Shown here piece after piece: positions 1 through 6,912 of a DNA stretch of 7,287 bases. Numbering within the stretch: position 1 is the stretch's first letter; every line of letters starts with the position of its first letter. The position numbers were made by a program, and so were the translations under genes. Under the pieces are notes generated by a model. The model did no database searches and was not told the origin of the DNA. It worked only from the letters and a program-made list of their open reading frames with translations. The stretch is from Alphaproteobacteria bacterium (GTDB lineage Bacteria; Pseudomonadota; Alphaproteobacteria; Rhizobiales; Devosiaceae): NCBI GenBank assembly GCA_013152625.1, contig JAADFY010000058.1, positions 1-7,287 on the forward strand, read 5' to 3'.

Positions 1-20
1 TCAACCTACGGGGGCTGGTC

Positions 21-1178
21 GTGAGCCGACGTTTTAACAAACTAACCCGTCACGCAATGAAGATGTTGCCCGCTCATCGGGCAATTATGGAAGGTGGAAT
101 AGTTTTTCGTCGAGAAGCCAACGGCGACGGTGTTTTTTCGGTAAATCTCATGGTCGACCGGCGACGTATCCATCGGGTGATTGGGCGCGAGTCTGACGGT
201 GTGACCAGACGACAGGCGGAAGACTATATTGCGCAGGTGCGAACAGACGCGCGCCACAAGCGTCTTGATTTGCCCGAAGGCAGAAAGACACCTCTTGGTT
301 TCAAAGAAACCGCCGACCGCTATGTCGATCGCCTGATGGAGGAGGACGGCAAAAATGTTCGGGCGAAGCGCCGTCAACTTGATCAGCATCTTATCCCATT
401 TTTTGGTTCTAGCCCGCTCTCACAGATCAGCACATTCGACATCGAGCGGTACAAAAAAGCGCGTCGCACGGGCAATGCTGCACTGGCGACTATCAATCGT
501 GAATTGGCGGTTTTATCGCACTTACTCAACAAGGCCGTTGAATGGGGTTGGTTGAAGGCCCTGCCGGCAAAAATCCGACGCTTCAAGGAGGAAAACACAA
601 GGATTGTTTATCTCACAGAGCCCCAATGCCTGGCACTTCTTGAAGCGGCATCCCATGACCAGAACGAGAACGTCTATGCCTTTGTAATGGTGGGGCTTCG
701 AACCGGTATGAGGCACTCAGAAATATTGGCGATCCGCCGCACAGACATTGATCTTGGCAGGCGCGTGATATGGATACCAAAAGCAAAATCGGGCGCGCGC
801 GAACAGCCGATAACCCAGGACCTCGCTCAATATCTTGTTGGCCGTCTTAAAATGCTGCCGCCGGGCTGCGAGTGGCTGTTCCCGTCACCCGGTAGTCGCA
901 CTGGGCACGTGCACACCATTCGCAAGGCTTTTCGACGCTCCGTCATCAGGGCTTGCCTTGATCCAGAAACCGTCAAGCCTCACACCCTTCGGCACACCGT
1001 TGTGACACATCTGGTTCAAGCAGGTGTCGATTTGCCGACCGTGCAGAGAATTTCAGGCCACAAGACGCTTATTATGGTGGCCCGCTATGCGCACCAGAAC
1101 GGCGCGCATACTCAAACGGCCATGTCAAAGCTTGAAAATCGCCTTCAGCGTCCGGATAATTTATCCAAGGTCCAGTAG
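21..1178 (+). CDS. Tyrosine recombinase (site-specific integrase) of a tRNA-Phe genomic island
   Basis: Integrase of the phage/lambda Int family, which cuts and rejoins DNA at attachment sites to insert or excise a mobile element. The 385-aa product has an N-terminal region of about 85 residues (possible arm-binding part), a SAM-like core-binding domain at about 92-185 and a C-terminal catalytic domain at about 195-370. All catalytic positions are visible: Arg231 (TGMRHSEIL), Lys256 (AKSGARE), His321 and Arg324 (HTLRHT), His347 (SGHK) and nucleophile Tyr356 (ARYAH), so it should be active. The GTG start at 21 has a G-run 6 bases upstream, but the frame stays open to the window edge, so a start further left is possible; ATG at 57 is another option. 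The gene runs toward the 3' end of tRNA-Phe, 144 bases away, and looks less GC-rich than the core genes, which fits horizontal acquisition. Function is sure; the exact start is not. Confidence 0.93.
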   Translation: MSRRFNKLTRHAMKMLPAHRAIMEGGIVFRREANGDGVFSVNLMVDRRRIHRVIGRESDGVTRRQAEDYIAQVRTDARHKRLDLPEGRKTPLGFKETADRYVDRLMEEDGKNVRAKRRQLDQHLIPFFGSSPLSQISTFDIERYKKARRTGNAALATINRELAVLSHLLNKAVEWGWLKALPAKIRRFKEENTRIVYLTEPQCLALLEAASHDQNENVYAFVMVGLRTGMRHSEILAIRRTDIDLGRRVIWIPKAKSGAREQPITQDLAQYLVGRLKMLPPGCEWLFPSPGSRTGHVHTIRKAFRRSVIRACLDPETVKPHTLRHTVVTHLVQAGVDLPTVQRISGHKTLIMVARYAHQNGAHTQTAMSKLENRLQRPDNLSKVQ

Positions 1179-1322
1179 ACCGCTAACCCTACAAGTTTCG
1201 CACGGGCACCCAATGCAGTTCTGAGGTGCGCTTCGCCGCCCGGTTTTCCTCACTCATTACACAAGAATTACACGCGCCGCTGCGTACTTTAGATTTTCTT
1301 CCAGTTAAGTCATTGAAAACTA
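1179..1322. other. Gap between integrase and tRNA-Phe, inside the island end
   Basis: No gene is supported in these 144 bases. They are AT-richer than the flanking core genes and lie between the integrase stop and the tRNA 3' end, so they probably belong to the inserted element and would hold the integrase arm sites if it has them. A small imperfect hairpin (about 1225-1240) followed by four T could be a weak terminator for the integrase gene, but the stem contains a bulge. Confidence 0.4.
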
Positions 1323-1398
<76 letters not shown>

Positions 1399-1440
1399 AC
1401 GTTGTCCGGCGCCGAAAATGACGCACAGAATTGAGTGCGG

Positions 1441-1469
1441 TTTATAGGGGGGCTCGCGGCCCGTGTCCA
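1441..1469 (-). promoter_or_regulatory. Candidate sigma70-type promoter of tRNA-Phe
   Basis: On the minus strand, TGGACA (1469-1464) and TATAAA (1446-1441) are separated by exactly 17 bases. These match the TTGACA/TATAAT consensus at five of six positions each. A start about 7 bases after the -10 box would give a leader of roughly 35 nt before the tRNA 5' end at 1398. The site lies in the 111-base gap after yacG, so the tRNA need not depend on read-through from yacG. Confidence 0.65.
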
Positions 1470-1509
1470 GCAACCGGCGGGCAATTGTTCAACGGCTCAG
1501 ACACCCGTG

Positions 1510-1758
1510 TTACCGATCCCCCCAGTGATCGTCCTCCCCCGGGATCATATCGGGTTCCGGATCGCTGACCGGTATGGCGTAAACCCCAGTCAACCAGCGA
1601 TTAAGGTCCACGTCGGCACAGCGTCGACTACAGAACGGGTGCAGTTTTTGCGCCGAGGGTTTCTTGCAGATCGGGCAGGGTCTTTCCGGTTTTGCCGGTT
1701 TTGCCGGTTTTGCCGGTTTTGCCGGTTTTGCCGGTGAAACGGGTTTTTGGTTATCCAT
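1510..1758 (-). CDS. yacG: YacG, zinc-binding DNA gyrase inhibitor family protein
   Basis: Small cytoplasmic zinc protein; the E. coli relative binds GyrB and inhibits DNA gyrase. The 82-aa product has the YacG zinc module CPIC (Cys28, Cys31) and FCSRRC (Cys43, Cys47), followed by the family signature DLNRWLTGVYAIP (51-63) and an acidic tail. The zinc knuckle is preceded by a low-complexity tail of Lys-Pro-Ala repeats (residues about 9-24), encoded by a 9-bp tandem repeat. This makes the protein longer at the N-terminus than the compact members of the family. The ATG directly follows the stop codon of maf (TAAATG), so the two genes are probably translationally coupled. I infer that the tail is unstructured and variable between strains. 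Family assignment is secure; gyrase inhibition in this organism is by analogy. Confidence 0.93.
   Translation of the reverse strand: MDNQKPVSPAKPAKPAKPAKPAKPERPCPICKKPSAQKLHPFCSRRCADVDLNRWLTGVYAIPVSDPEPDMIPGEDDHWGDR
1686..1735. repeat. 9-bp tandem repeat (ccggttttg) x5.5 inside yacG
   Basis: Five identical units of ccggttttg occupy 1686-1730 and a partial unit (ccggt) follows. Read on the minus strand, each unit gives the codons for Lys-Pro-Ala, so gain or loss of a unit keeps the yacG frame. The units are identical at DNA level including third positions, which points to recent slippage expansion rather than selection on protein sequence alone. Confidence 0.95.
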
Positions 1759-2397
1759 TTAACGCTCGGGCCCCGACGAACTGTTGAGCCAGTGAAAATG
1801 CACCGGATAGCCCTCACCCACCAGAAGGGCCACTGTTTCATGCAGGGGCAGGCCAACAATGGCGCTATAAGAACCCTGCAGGCGAATGACAAATGACGAT
1901 GCGAAACCCTGAATGGCATACCCGCCGGCCTTGCCGCGCCATTCAGCGCTGGCAAGATAAGCCTCGATTTCTTTTGCGGAAAGCCGTTTGAACCGCACCC
2001 GGGTCTCCACCACCCGGCGCCGTACCTGACCGGCAGGGTTGATCAGACAGACACCGGTATAGACCCGGTGGCTGCGCCCGGACAACAATCGCAGGCAGCC
2101 CTCGGCCTCCTCCATCATTTCTGCTTTGGGCAATATCCGCCGGCCGACGGCAACAACGGTGTCCGCGGCCAAAACCAGCGCGCCATCGGCGGTGCCCGCC
2201 TGTTCGGCCTTGTGCCGGGCGGTCAACGCCTTGGTATGGGCGAGGCGATCGGCAAGTTTGCGCGGCAGCTCAGACTTTGCCGGGGTCTCATCGATCTGGG
2301 CGGGCAACAACTGATCGGGCTCGATGCCCACCTGATTGAGCAACGCAAGCCGTCTGGGCGACGCAGAAGCTAGAATGAGTTCCGGGCGACGAGACAT
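1759..2397 (-). CDS. maf: Maf family nucleoside triphosphate pyrophosphatase
   Basis: Cytoplasmic pyrophosphatase that hydrolyses non-canonical or selected NTPs to NMP and diphosphate; the family is linked to housecleaning of modified nucleotides and to septation control. The 212-aa product shows the full motif set: SASPRR (11-16), DET (36-38), AADT (77-80), Lys91, SGRSHRVYTG (106-115), GKAGGYAIQG (155-164) and GSYSAIVGLPL (175-185). The last two motifs resemble the YhdE-type (dTTP/UTP) branch more than the YceF branch (7-methyl-GTP); this is a judgement from motifs only. The ATG lies 13 bases after the infA stop with no strong Shine-Dalgarno sequence, and the stop abuts yacG. In some alphaproteobacteria a ribonuclease G gene sits between maf and yacG; none is present here. 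Confidence 0.95.
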   Translation of the reverse strand: MSRRPELILASASPRRLALLNQVGIEPDQLLPAQIDETPAKSELPRKLADRLAHTKALTARHKAEQAGTADGALVLAADTVVAVGRRILPKAEMMEEAEGCLRLLSGRSHRVYTGVCLINPAGQVRRRVVETRVRFKRLSAKEIEAYLASAEWRGKAGGYAIQGFASSFVIRLQGSYSAIVGLPLHETVALLVGEGYPVHFHWLNSSSGPER

Positions 2398-2410
2398 CGA
2401 ATTAATGCCG

Positions 2411-2629
2411 TTACTTGAAGCGATAGGTGATGCGCCCTTTGGTCAAATCATAGGGCGTGACTTCTACAAGAACCTTATCACCCGAAAGGACGCGAATGCG
2501 ATTCTTGCGCATACGGCCAGCCGTGTGGGCAATAATTTCGTGCTCATTTTCCAACTTGACGCGGAACGTTGCGTTGGGGAGCAATTCGGTAACTACGCCG
2601 GGAAACTCCAGCACTTCTTCTTTTGGCAT
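2411..2629 (-). CDS. infA: Translation initiation factor IF-1
   Basis: IF-1 binds the A site of the 30S subunit during initiation together with IF-2 and IF-3. The 72-aa product is a single OB-fold of the usual length and is nearly the family consensus, with EEVLEFPGVVTELLPNATF near the N-terminus, the basic stretch HTAGRMRKNRIRV (35-47) and the ending TPYDLTKGRITYRFK. The start is fixed by a good Shine-Dalgarno sequence (AGGAG) five bases before the ATG. A 51-base gap separates it from the phosphatase gene upstream; within it TATAGG (2675-2670) could be a -10 box, but I see no convincing -35, so an own promoter is only possible. maf follows 13 bases downstream. Confidence 0.98.
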   Translation of the reverse strand: MPKEEVLEFPGVVTELLPNATFRVKLENEHEIIAHTAGRMRKNRIRVLSGDKVLVEVTPYDLTKGRITYRFK

Positions 2630-2680
2630 TCTATCTCCTGATCGAGAACCGCCACAGATTTGGGCGGAACCTATACAATC

Positions 2681-3646
2681 TCATTTGCTTTGTGAACCTT
2701 GGGTCACCATTGGCGCAAGGTGTTCTTTTATCATCTCATCGAGTTGGTCGCGCACCGCACGATAGGCCTGGCGTTTCTGGTCGCGATTGCCCTCGGCCCG
2801 GCTGGGATCGGGGACAGGCCAATGTTCGGTTTTTCCAATCGTTATGCCCGATTGTTTTATGGCCTCTGGGGCGTCATCGGAAAGGGAAACCACCAGATCG
2901 AGATGGGTGACATGAAGTTCGGACAGGGAATGGGGGGAATGAACCGACAGATCTATGCCCACCTCCTCCATGACTTCATGAACAAAACTGTCGATCCGGC
3001 CCGTATGCACGCCGGCGGAGCGGGTGATGGCACCGCCAGCGAGAAACCGGCGGGCCAGGGCCGCCGCCATGGGGGACCGCACCGCGTTCATGGAGCACAC
3101 AAACAGGATTGAGGTTTTGGCATCGGTGTCGGCACCATGGCGGCCGGTATGGGGCTGAATGGCCGAAATGAGCGTGAACAGGCGGCGGGCCGTGGGGTGA
3201 TCTAGGCGAATTTTCCCCGCCAGCCGGGCGCGCAAGGCTTCGGCGGCTTCATCGTGCAGGCCACGCCGGCCCATGTCCACCGCCTCGATCCGATATGTGG
3301 AGGCGGTGCGGATGGCGGCAAAATAGCTTTCCGTAATCCGGTGATAATCGCGGATGTAACGCCTGAACGAAGTCAGGGACAGCAAATGGGCGGAAATGGG
3401 GGCGTAGGTGACCGGATCGCGCACTTCCAGCGCCAGATGATTGCCGACAATCGACAGGTGCAATGCGAAGGGACCTCCTCTGCCAGTTTCGGGGGCGAAG
3501 GTGTTTTCCTCCAGCAGATCGAAAATGGCCACCCGCCGCTCATGGACCTGATCGGGGTCGACGGAAACGATGGTGTTGGGATCAAGGGTCAGGGCGACCA
3601 GACGGTCGGTTTTGGCCTCCTGGCCTGATTTATCGGCGGTATTCAG
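2681..3646 (-). CDS. UPF0262 domain fused to low-molecular-weight phosphatase-like domain
   Basis: One uninterrupted frame carries two proteins that I know as separate adjacent genes in other alphaproteobacteria. Counted from a CTG at 3646 the product is 321 aa. Residues about 17-163 are UPF0262 (unknown function), with RLVALTLD, HERRVAIFDLLEEN, LSLTSFRRYIRDY and IEAVDMGRRGLHDEA. A linker of about 15 polar residues follows. Residues about 178-310 form a low-molecular-weight tyrosine phosphatase/arsenate reductase-like domain with the P-loop Cys184-x5-Arg190-Ser (CSMNAVRS) and a likely general acid Asp280 in WPVPDPS. No usable start lies between the domains, so the phosphatase must be made as part of the fusion. 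The first ATG/GTG/TTG in frame is GTG 3532, but the homologous residues upstream show that this start is too short. The CTG overlaps the hisD stop by four bases. Substrate is unknown; protein phosphotyrosine, a metabolite phosphate or arsenate are all possible. Confidence 0.85.
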   Translation of the reverse strand: MNTADKSGQEAKTDRLVALTLDPNTIVSVDPDQVHERRVAIFDLLEENTFAPETGRGGPFALHLSIVGNHLALEVRDPVTYAPISAHLLSLTSFRRYIRDYHRITESYFAAIRTASTYRIEAVDMGRRGLHDEAAEALRARLAGKIRLDHPTARRLFTLISAIQPHTGRHGADTDAKTSILFVCSMNAVRSPMAAALARRFLAGGAITRSAGVHTGRIDSFVHEVMEEVGIDLSVHSPHSLSELHVTHLDLVVSLSDDAPEAIKQSGITIGKTEHWPVPDPSRAEGNRDQKRQAYRAVRDQLDEMIKEHLAPMVTQGSQSK

Positions 3647-4935
3647 GAGTTCAGCCTGATTGAAACCGAACTGGCGTGGGCATGCAGCCCCTCGGCTTCG
3701 GCCAGAGTTTTGGTTGCATTGCCAAGGGCGGCAAGGGCGGCCGGTGAGCAGCCTAATATTGCGGTTCTTTTCAAAAAATCGAGGGTGCCAAGGCCGGAAG
3801 AAAACCTTGCGGTACCGGCGGTGGGCAGCACATGGTTGGTGCCGGCAACATAGTCGCCCACCGCTTCGGGGGTATGGTGGCCCAGAAAAACAGCGCCGGC
3901 GTTGCGCACAAGGTTTAGCAGCGCTTCGGGTTCATCGACGGCCAGTTCAAGATGCTCAGGCGCCATCGCATTGGCCAGATCCATCGCCTCGGCCAGATCG
4001 CCCACGACGATTACTGCGCCATACTCCTGCCAGCCGCTGCGGGCGATTTCGGCCCGGGGCAACAGGGCCACCTGCCGCTCAAGTTCGACGACAACACGAT
4101 CGGCGAGATCGGAACTGGTGGTGACAAGAATAGACCGGGCACCGGCGCCATGCTCGGCCTGGGCCAAAAGATCGGCGGCAATCCAGGACCCGTTGGCGCT
4201 TTGATCGGCAATGATGAGCACCTCGGAAGGTCCGGCGATCATGTCAATGCCAACGGTGCCGAACACCTGACGCTTGGCCTCGGCAACAAAGGCGTTGCCG
4301 GGCCCGACAATCTTGTCCACGGCGGCAACCGTTCTGGTGCCGTACGCCATGGCGGCAATCGCCTGGGCGCCGCCAAGACGATAAATTTCGGTAACGCCGG
4401 CAATATGGGCAGCCGCCAGAACCGCGGGCGAAATAACCCCATCCGGCGTTGGCACGCACATGGCGATCCGGCCCACGCCGGCCACGGCGGCAGGCACGGC
4501 GTTCATGAGGACCGAGGAGGGATAGCTGGCCAGCCCGCCGGGTACATATATGCCTACGGCGGCTATGGGTCGCCAGATGGCGCCGATCCGCACACCGGTG
4601 GCATCTACATAATCGAGATTGGCCGGCATCTGGCGCTCATGGTGCGCTTTGATTCGGTCGCGGGCAAACCGAAGGGCAAAAACCACCTCCGGCGGCGTCT
4701 CATCCAGCGCTTTTTCGATTTCCCCGGCGCCAAAAGGCAATTGATCGGGGGTCAGCGCAACACGGTCAAACTTTTCGGTCAGACGGCACAGGGCCGCATC
4801 CCCTTCGGCGCGAACGCTGGCGATGATCTCCGAAACGACATTTGCAATTTGAGGTGCGGTATTCTGGGAGACATCCAGCAACCGGGCAAAGCCGGCTTCA
4901 AAATCGGCATCAGCGCTGTTCAGGCGAACCGTCAT
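3643..4935 (-). CDS. hisD: Histidinol dehydrogenase
   Basis: Zinc enzyme that catalyses the last two steps of histidine synthesis, L-histidinol to L-histidine with 2 NAD+. From ATG 4935 the product is 430 aa, the normal family length. Visible signatures are VPGGLASYPS (131-140), GPGNAFVAEAK (211-221), AGPSEVLIIAD (234-244), the zinc ligands Gln259 and His262 in AQAEH, the catalytic pair Glu327-His328 (APEHLEL), zinc ligand Asp361 in GDYVAGTNHVLPT, and a C-terminal His420 (GLHAHASS). The frame is open further upstream to 5061, but those residues overlap the DUF2948 gene and are not hisD-like. ATG 4935 lies seven bases after the DUF2948 stop and puts the family N-terminus (SADADFEAGF) at residue 7; ATG 4965 is the alternative. 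The stop overlaps the presumed start of the UPF0262 fusion. No other his gene is in the window. Confidence 0.96.
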   Translation of the reverse strand: MTVRLNSADADFEAGFARLLDVSQNTAPQIANVVSEIIASVRAEGDAALCRLTEKFDRVALTPDQLPFGAGEIEKALDETPPEVVFALRFARDRIKAHHERQMPANLDYVDATGVRIGAIWRPIAAVGIYVPGGLASYPSSVLMNAVPAAVAGVGRIAMCVPTPDGVISPAVLAAAHIAGVTEIYRLGGAQAIAAMAYGTRTVAAVDKIVGPGNAFVAEAKRQVFGTVGIDMIAGPSEVLIIADQSANGSWIAADLLAQAEHGAGARSILVTTSSDLADRVVVELERQVALLPRAEIARSGWQEYGAVIVVGDLAEAMDLANAMAPEHLELAVDEPEALLNLVRNAGAVFLGHHTPEAVGDYVAGTNHVLPTAGTARFSSGLGTLDFLKRTAILGCSPAALAALGNATKTLAEAEGLHAHASSVSIRLNS

Positions 4936-4942
4936 TGCCCCA

Positions 4943-5386
4943 TCAGTCTTTTGTTTCGAGATCATGGCTGGGGCGGACCCGGGCACTCCAGGCGGCGCCG
5001 AGATCGGCCAGCCGGGCTTCGATACATTCAACTTGCAAACGAATGGTGCCGCCGCCGGCAAAATTCAGGGTAATAAACCCGCCGGGGGCAGCCTGTTCCT
5101 CGAAAATCAGACCGAGCAGTTCCAGGGCGCCATCGGTTGCTTCAAGATTGATGCCGGTGGCCTGTACCGCCTGAACCCGGTCAAAATGCAGCGCGGATCG
5201 GCGGCGCTCGCCGGACGAGCGGCGGCTGTTACCCACCTCCCAGGCATAGCGGTTTAACAACAGGGCAAACCGGTTGTCGCGCTCGGCAAATCCCACATCT
5301 CCCACCCGGACGACGCCGTCCTGGACATAGGTGGAAATGATCTGCAGGTCCTCGGGATCAAGGGCAAGCAATTTCAATTCGGTCAT
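4943..5386 (-). CDS. DUF2948 family protein
   Basis: Conserved protein of unknown function, 147 aa from ATG 5386. I assign it to DUF2948 from its N-terminal signature (TELKLLALDPEDLQIIS), the central ERDNRFALLLNRYAWE and the C-terminal RLQVECIEARLADLGAAW, and from its usual place just before hisD in alphaproteobacteria. It has no signal peptide or membrane segment and is probably a cytoplasmic alpha/beta protein. A start at 5410 is also open (eight extra residues), but the family begins at the TELKLLALD stretch. A 114-base gap without recognisable features separates it from murA; hisD starts seven bases after its stop, so translation of the two is probably coupled. No function is proposed; the steady link to hisD suggests a shared transcript more than a shared pathway. 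Confidence 0.85.
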   Translation of the reverse strand: MTELKLLALDPEDLQIISTYVQDGVVRVGDVGFAERDNRFALLLNRYAWEVGNSRRSSGERRRSALHFDRVQAVQATGINLEATDGALELLGLIFEEQAAPGGFITLNFAGGGTIRLQVECIEARLADLGAAWSARVRPSHDLETKD

Positions 5387-5500
5387 CAGTTCAATCTCAA
5401 AGCATTGCAATCAACCGGCAACAGGTAAGACGAAGCAGGGCAAATCTCAATAGGCTGGCCGTTCCGGTGGCAAATCCGATGCACAAAACTGTTCAGCTCA

Positions 5501-6793
5501 TCACCCGGTAAGACGTTCGATTTCAGCACCGCATCCGGCCAATTTCGCCTCCAGCCGGTCAAACCCGCGATCGAGATGATAAATGCGATTGACGATGGTC
5601 TCACCCCTTGCCGCCAGTCCGGCGATCACCAGAGATACCGAGGCGCGCAAATCCGTGGCCATCACTTCGGCGCCGATCAGTTCGCTCACCCCGGTGACGC
5701 TGGCATTTTGCCCCTCCACACGAATATCAGCGCCAAAGCGAGCCAGTTCCGCCACATGCATGAAACGGTTTTCAAAAATCGTTTCGCGAATATTGGCCGT
5801 GCCGCTGGACCGGGTCATCAGTGCCATATACTGGGCCTGCAAATCGGTGGGAAACCCCGGAAAGGCCTCGGTTTCGACATCGACGGGATGAATGGCGTTG
5901 CCGTTTCGAGCGACACGGACCCCGCCGGGCTCCTCGGTTATGGTGGTCCCGGTCAGGGCCAGAACATCCAGCGCCGTGGCCAGCAGGTCCCGACGGGCGC
6001 CGCGCAGCAACACATCACCGCCGGTCATCGCCGTGGCAATGGCATAGGTGCCCGTCTCGATGCGATCGGGCAGAACCTCGTGGGTGGCGCCACCCAGCCG
6101 GTCGACGCCCTCAATGGTCAGAATATCGGTGTCGATCCCGGTAATTTTTGCGCCCATGGCCACCAGACAGCGGGCAAGATCGCCAACCTCCGGCTCCCGG
6201 GCCGCATTTTCAATGCGGGTCTGGCCTTGTGCCAGAGTGGCGGCCATCATGACCACATGGGTGGCCCCGACCGAAACTTTCGGAAACCGCACCAGTCCGC
6301 CCCGCAGACGGCCACCTGGCGCCAGGGCCTGAACATACCCGGCATCTATGGAAATTTCAGCGCCCAGCGCTTCAAGCCCTTTAAGATAAAAATCCACCGG
6401 TCGGGTGCCAATCGCGCAACCACCGGGCAGCGAAACCCGGGCCACACCCTCCCGGGCAAGCAAAGGGCCAATGACCCAGAAACTGGCGCGCATTTTTGAC
6501 ACCAGTTCATACGGGGCGGTGGTATCGACAATATCGGCGGCGTGAAAACTTATCCGCTGGCCGCCCATACCAGTCTCGCCACGCCGTCGGCCTTCCAGCG
6601 ATACGCCAACCCCGTGATTGACCAGAATGCGCTGAAGCTGAACCACATCAGCCAGGCGCGGAACATTGGATAAGGTGAGCCGCTGGTCGGTCAACAATGA
6701 AGCGATCATGAGCGGCAGGGTGGCGTTTTTCGCCCCGGAAATGGGCAATTCACCGCGCAATCTGTTGCCGCCGACAAGGCGAATTCTGTCCAT
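5501..6793 (-). CDS. murA: UDP-N-acetylglucosamine 1-carboxyvinyltransferase (MurA)
   Basis: First committed enzyme of peptidoglycan synthesis: it transfers enolpyruvate from PEP to UDP-GlcNAc in the cytoplasm. The 430-aa product has the two-domain EPSP-synthase-like fold of usual alphaproteobacterial length. Visible residues are Lys22-Asn23 (SGAKNATLPL), the active-site Cys126 in SLPGGCAIGTRPVD (equivalent to E. coli Cys115, shifted by about 11 residues by a small insertion near 70-80), Arg131, Asp317 in FPTDLQAQ and Arg409 in HLDRGF. Cys at position 126 is the fosfomycin-sensitive form; the Asp variant of resistant enzymes is absent. ATG 6793 begins the standard MDRIRLVGG start; AGGAAA lies rather far (about 11 bases) upstream. 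A promoter candidate sits about 60 bases before the ATG, and a 49-aa ORF precedes it on the same strand. Confidence 0.98.
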   Translation of the reverse strand: MDRIRLVGGNRLRGELPISGAKNATLPLMIASLLTDQRLTLSNVPRLADVVQLQRILVNHGVGVSLEGRRRGETGMGGQRISFHAADIVDTTAPYELVSKMRASFWVIGPLLAREGVARVSLPGGCAIGTRPVDFYLKGLEALGAEISIDAGYVQALAPGGRLRGGLVRFPKVSVGATHVVMMAATLAQGQTRIENAAREPEVGDLARCLVAMGAKITGIDTDILTIEGVDRLGGATHEVLPDRIETGTYAIATAMTGGDVLLRGARRDLLATALDVLALTGTTITEEPGGVRVARNGNAIHPVDVETEAFPGFPTDLQAQYMALMTRSSGTANIRETIFENRFMHVAELARFGADIRVEGQNASVTGVSELIGAEVMATDLRASVSLVIAGLAARGETIVNRIYHLDRGFDRLEAKLAGCGAEIERLTG

Positions 6794-6850
6794 GGGTCAA
6801 ACTTTCCTGAAAATTCGGCGGCGGGAAAACGCGATATTGCCCGAGGGGCG

Positions 6851-6879
6851 AATATAGGCCGCTTCAATCGCGCCAACAA
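6851..6879 (-). promoter_or_regulatory. Candidate promoter of murA
   Basis: On the minus strand, TTGTTG (6879-6874) and TATATT (6856-6851) are separated by 17 bases and match the sigma70 consensus at three to four and five positions. The predicted start would leave a leader of about 50 nt before the murA ATG. The -35 box lies inside one arm of a 9-bp inverted repeat, so a regulator could cover it; that is inference. Confidence 0.5.
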
Positions 6880-6912
6880 GACGGAGGGGCACCATTTAAC
6901 CCTTTGTTGGCG
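6871..6912. repeat. 9-bp inverted repeat around the end of the small ORF and the murA -35 box
   Basis: cgccaacaa (6871-6879) and its perfect complement ttgttggcg (6904-6912) are separated by 24 bases. One arm lies in the last codons of the 49-aa ORF and the other overlaps the -35 box of the putative murA promoter. No T-run follows on either strand, so it does not look like a simple intrinsic terminator; it could be an operator, an mRNA hairpin, or chance. Confidence 0.45.

Noticed and set aside
1225..1247. Hairpin followed by TTTT after the integrase gene
   Set aside because: The stem is short and needs a bulge, and the T-run is interrupted early; too weak to call a terminator.
1435..1737. 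Plus-strand frame with repeated Cys-Arg-Phe near its end
   Set aside because: It comes only from reading the yacG 9-bp repeat on the opposite strand; the rest has no family signature.
2648..2670. Small inverted repeat (ccgcc...ggcgg) between the phosphatase gene and infA
   Set aside because: Only five base pairs in a GC-rich background and no T-run on the minus strand; likely chance.
3952..5073. Long plus-strand open frame (373 aa) opposite hisD
   Set aside because: It is antisense to hisD and DUF2948, is Gly/His/Arg-rich low-complexity translation typical of GC-rich shadow frames, and has no recognisable motif.
5386..5604. Minus-strand 72-aa open frame between DUF2948 and murA
   Set aside because: Most of it overlaps the 3' end of murA in another frame and it shows no signature; the 114-base gap itself holds no recognisable feature.
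5576..6499. Plus-strand open frame (307 aa) opposite murA
   Set aside because: Shadow of murA on the other strand; no domain signature, and murA itself is unambiguous.
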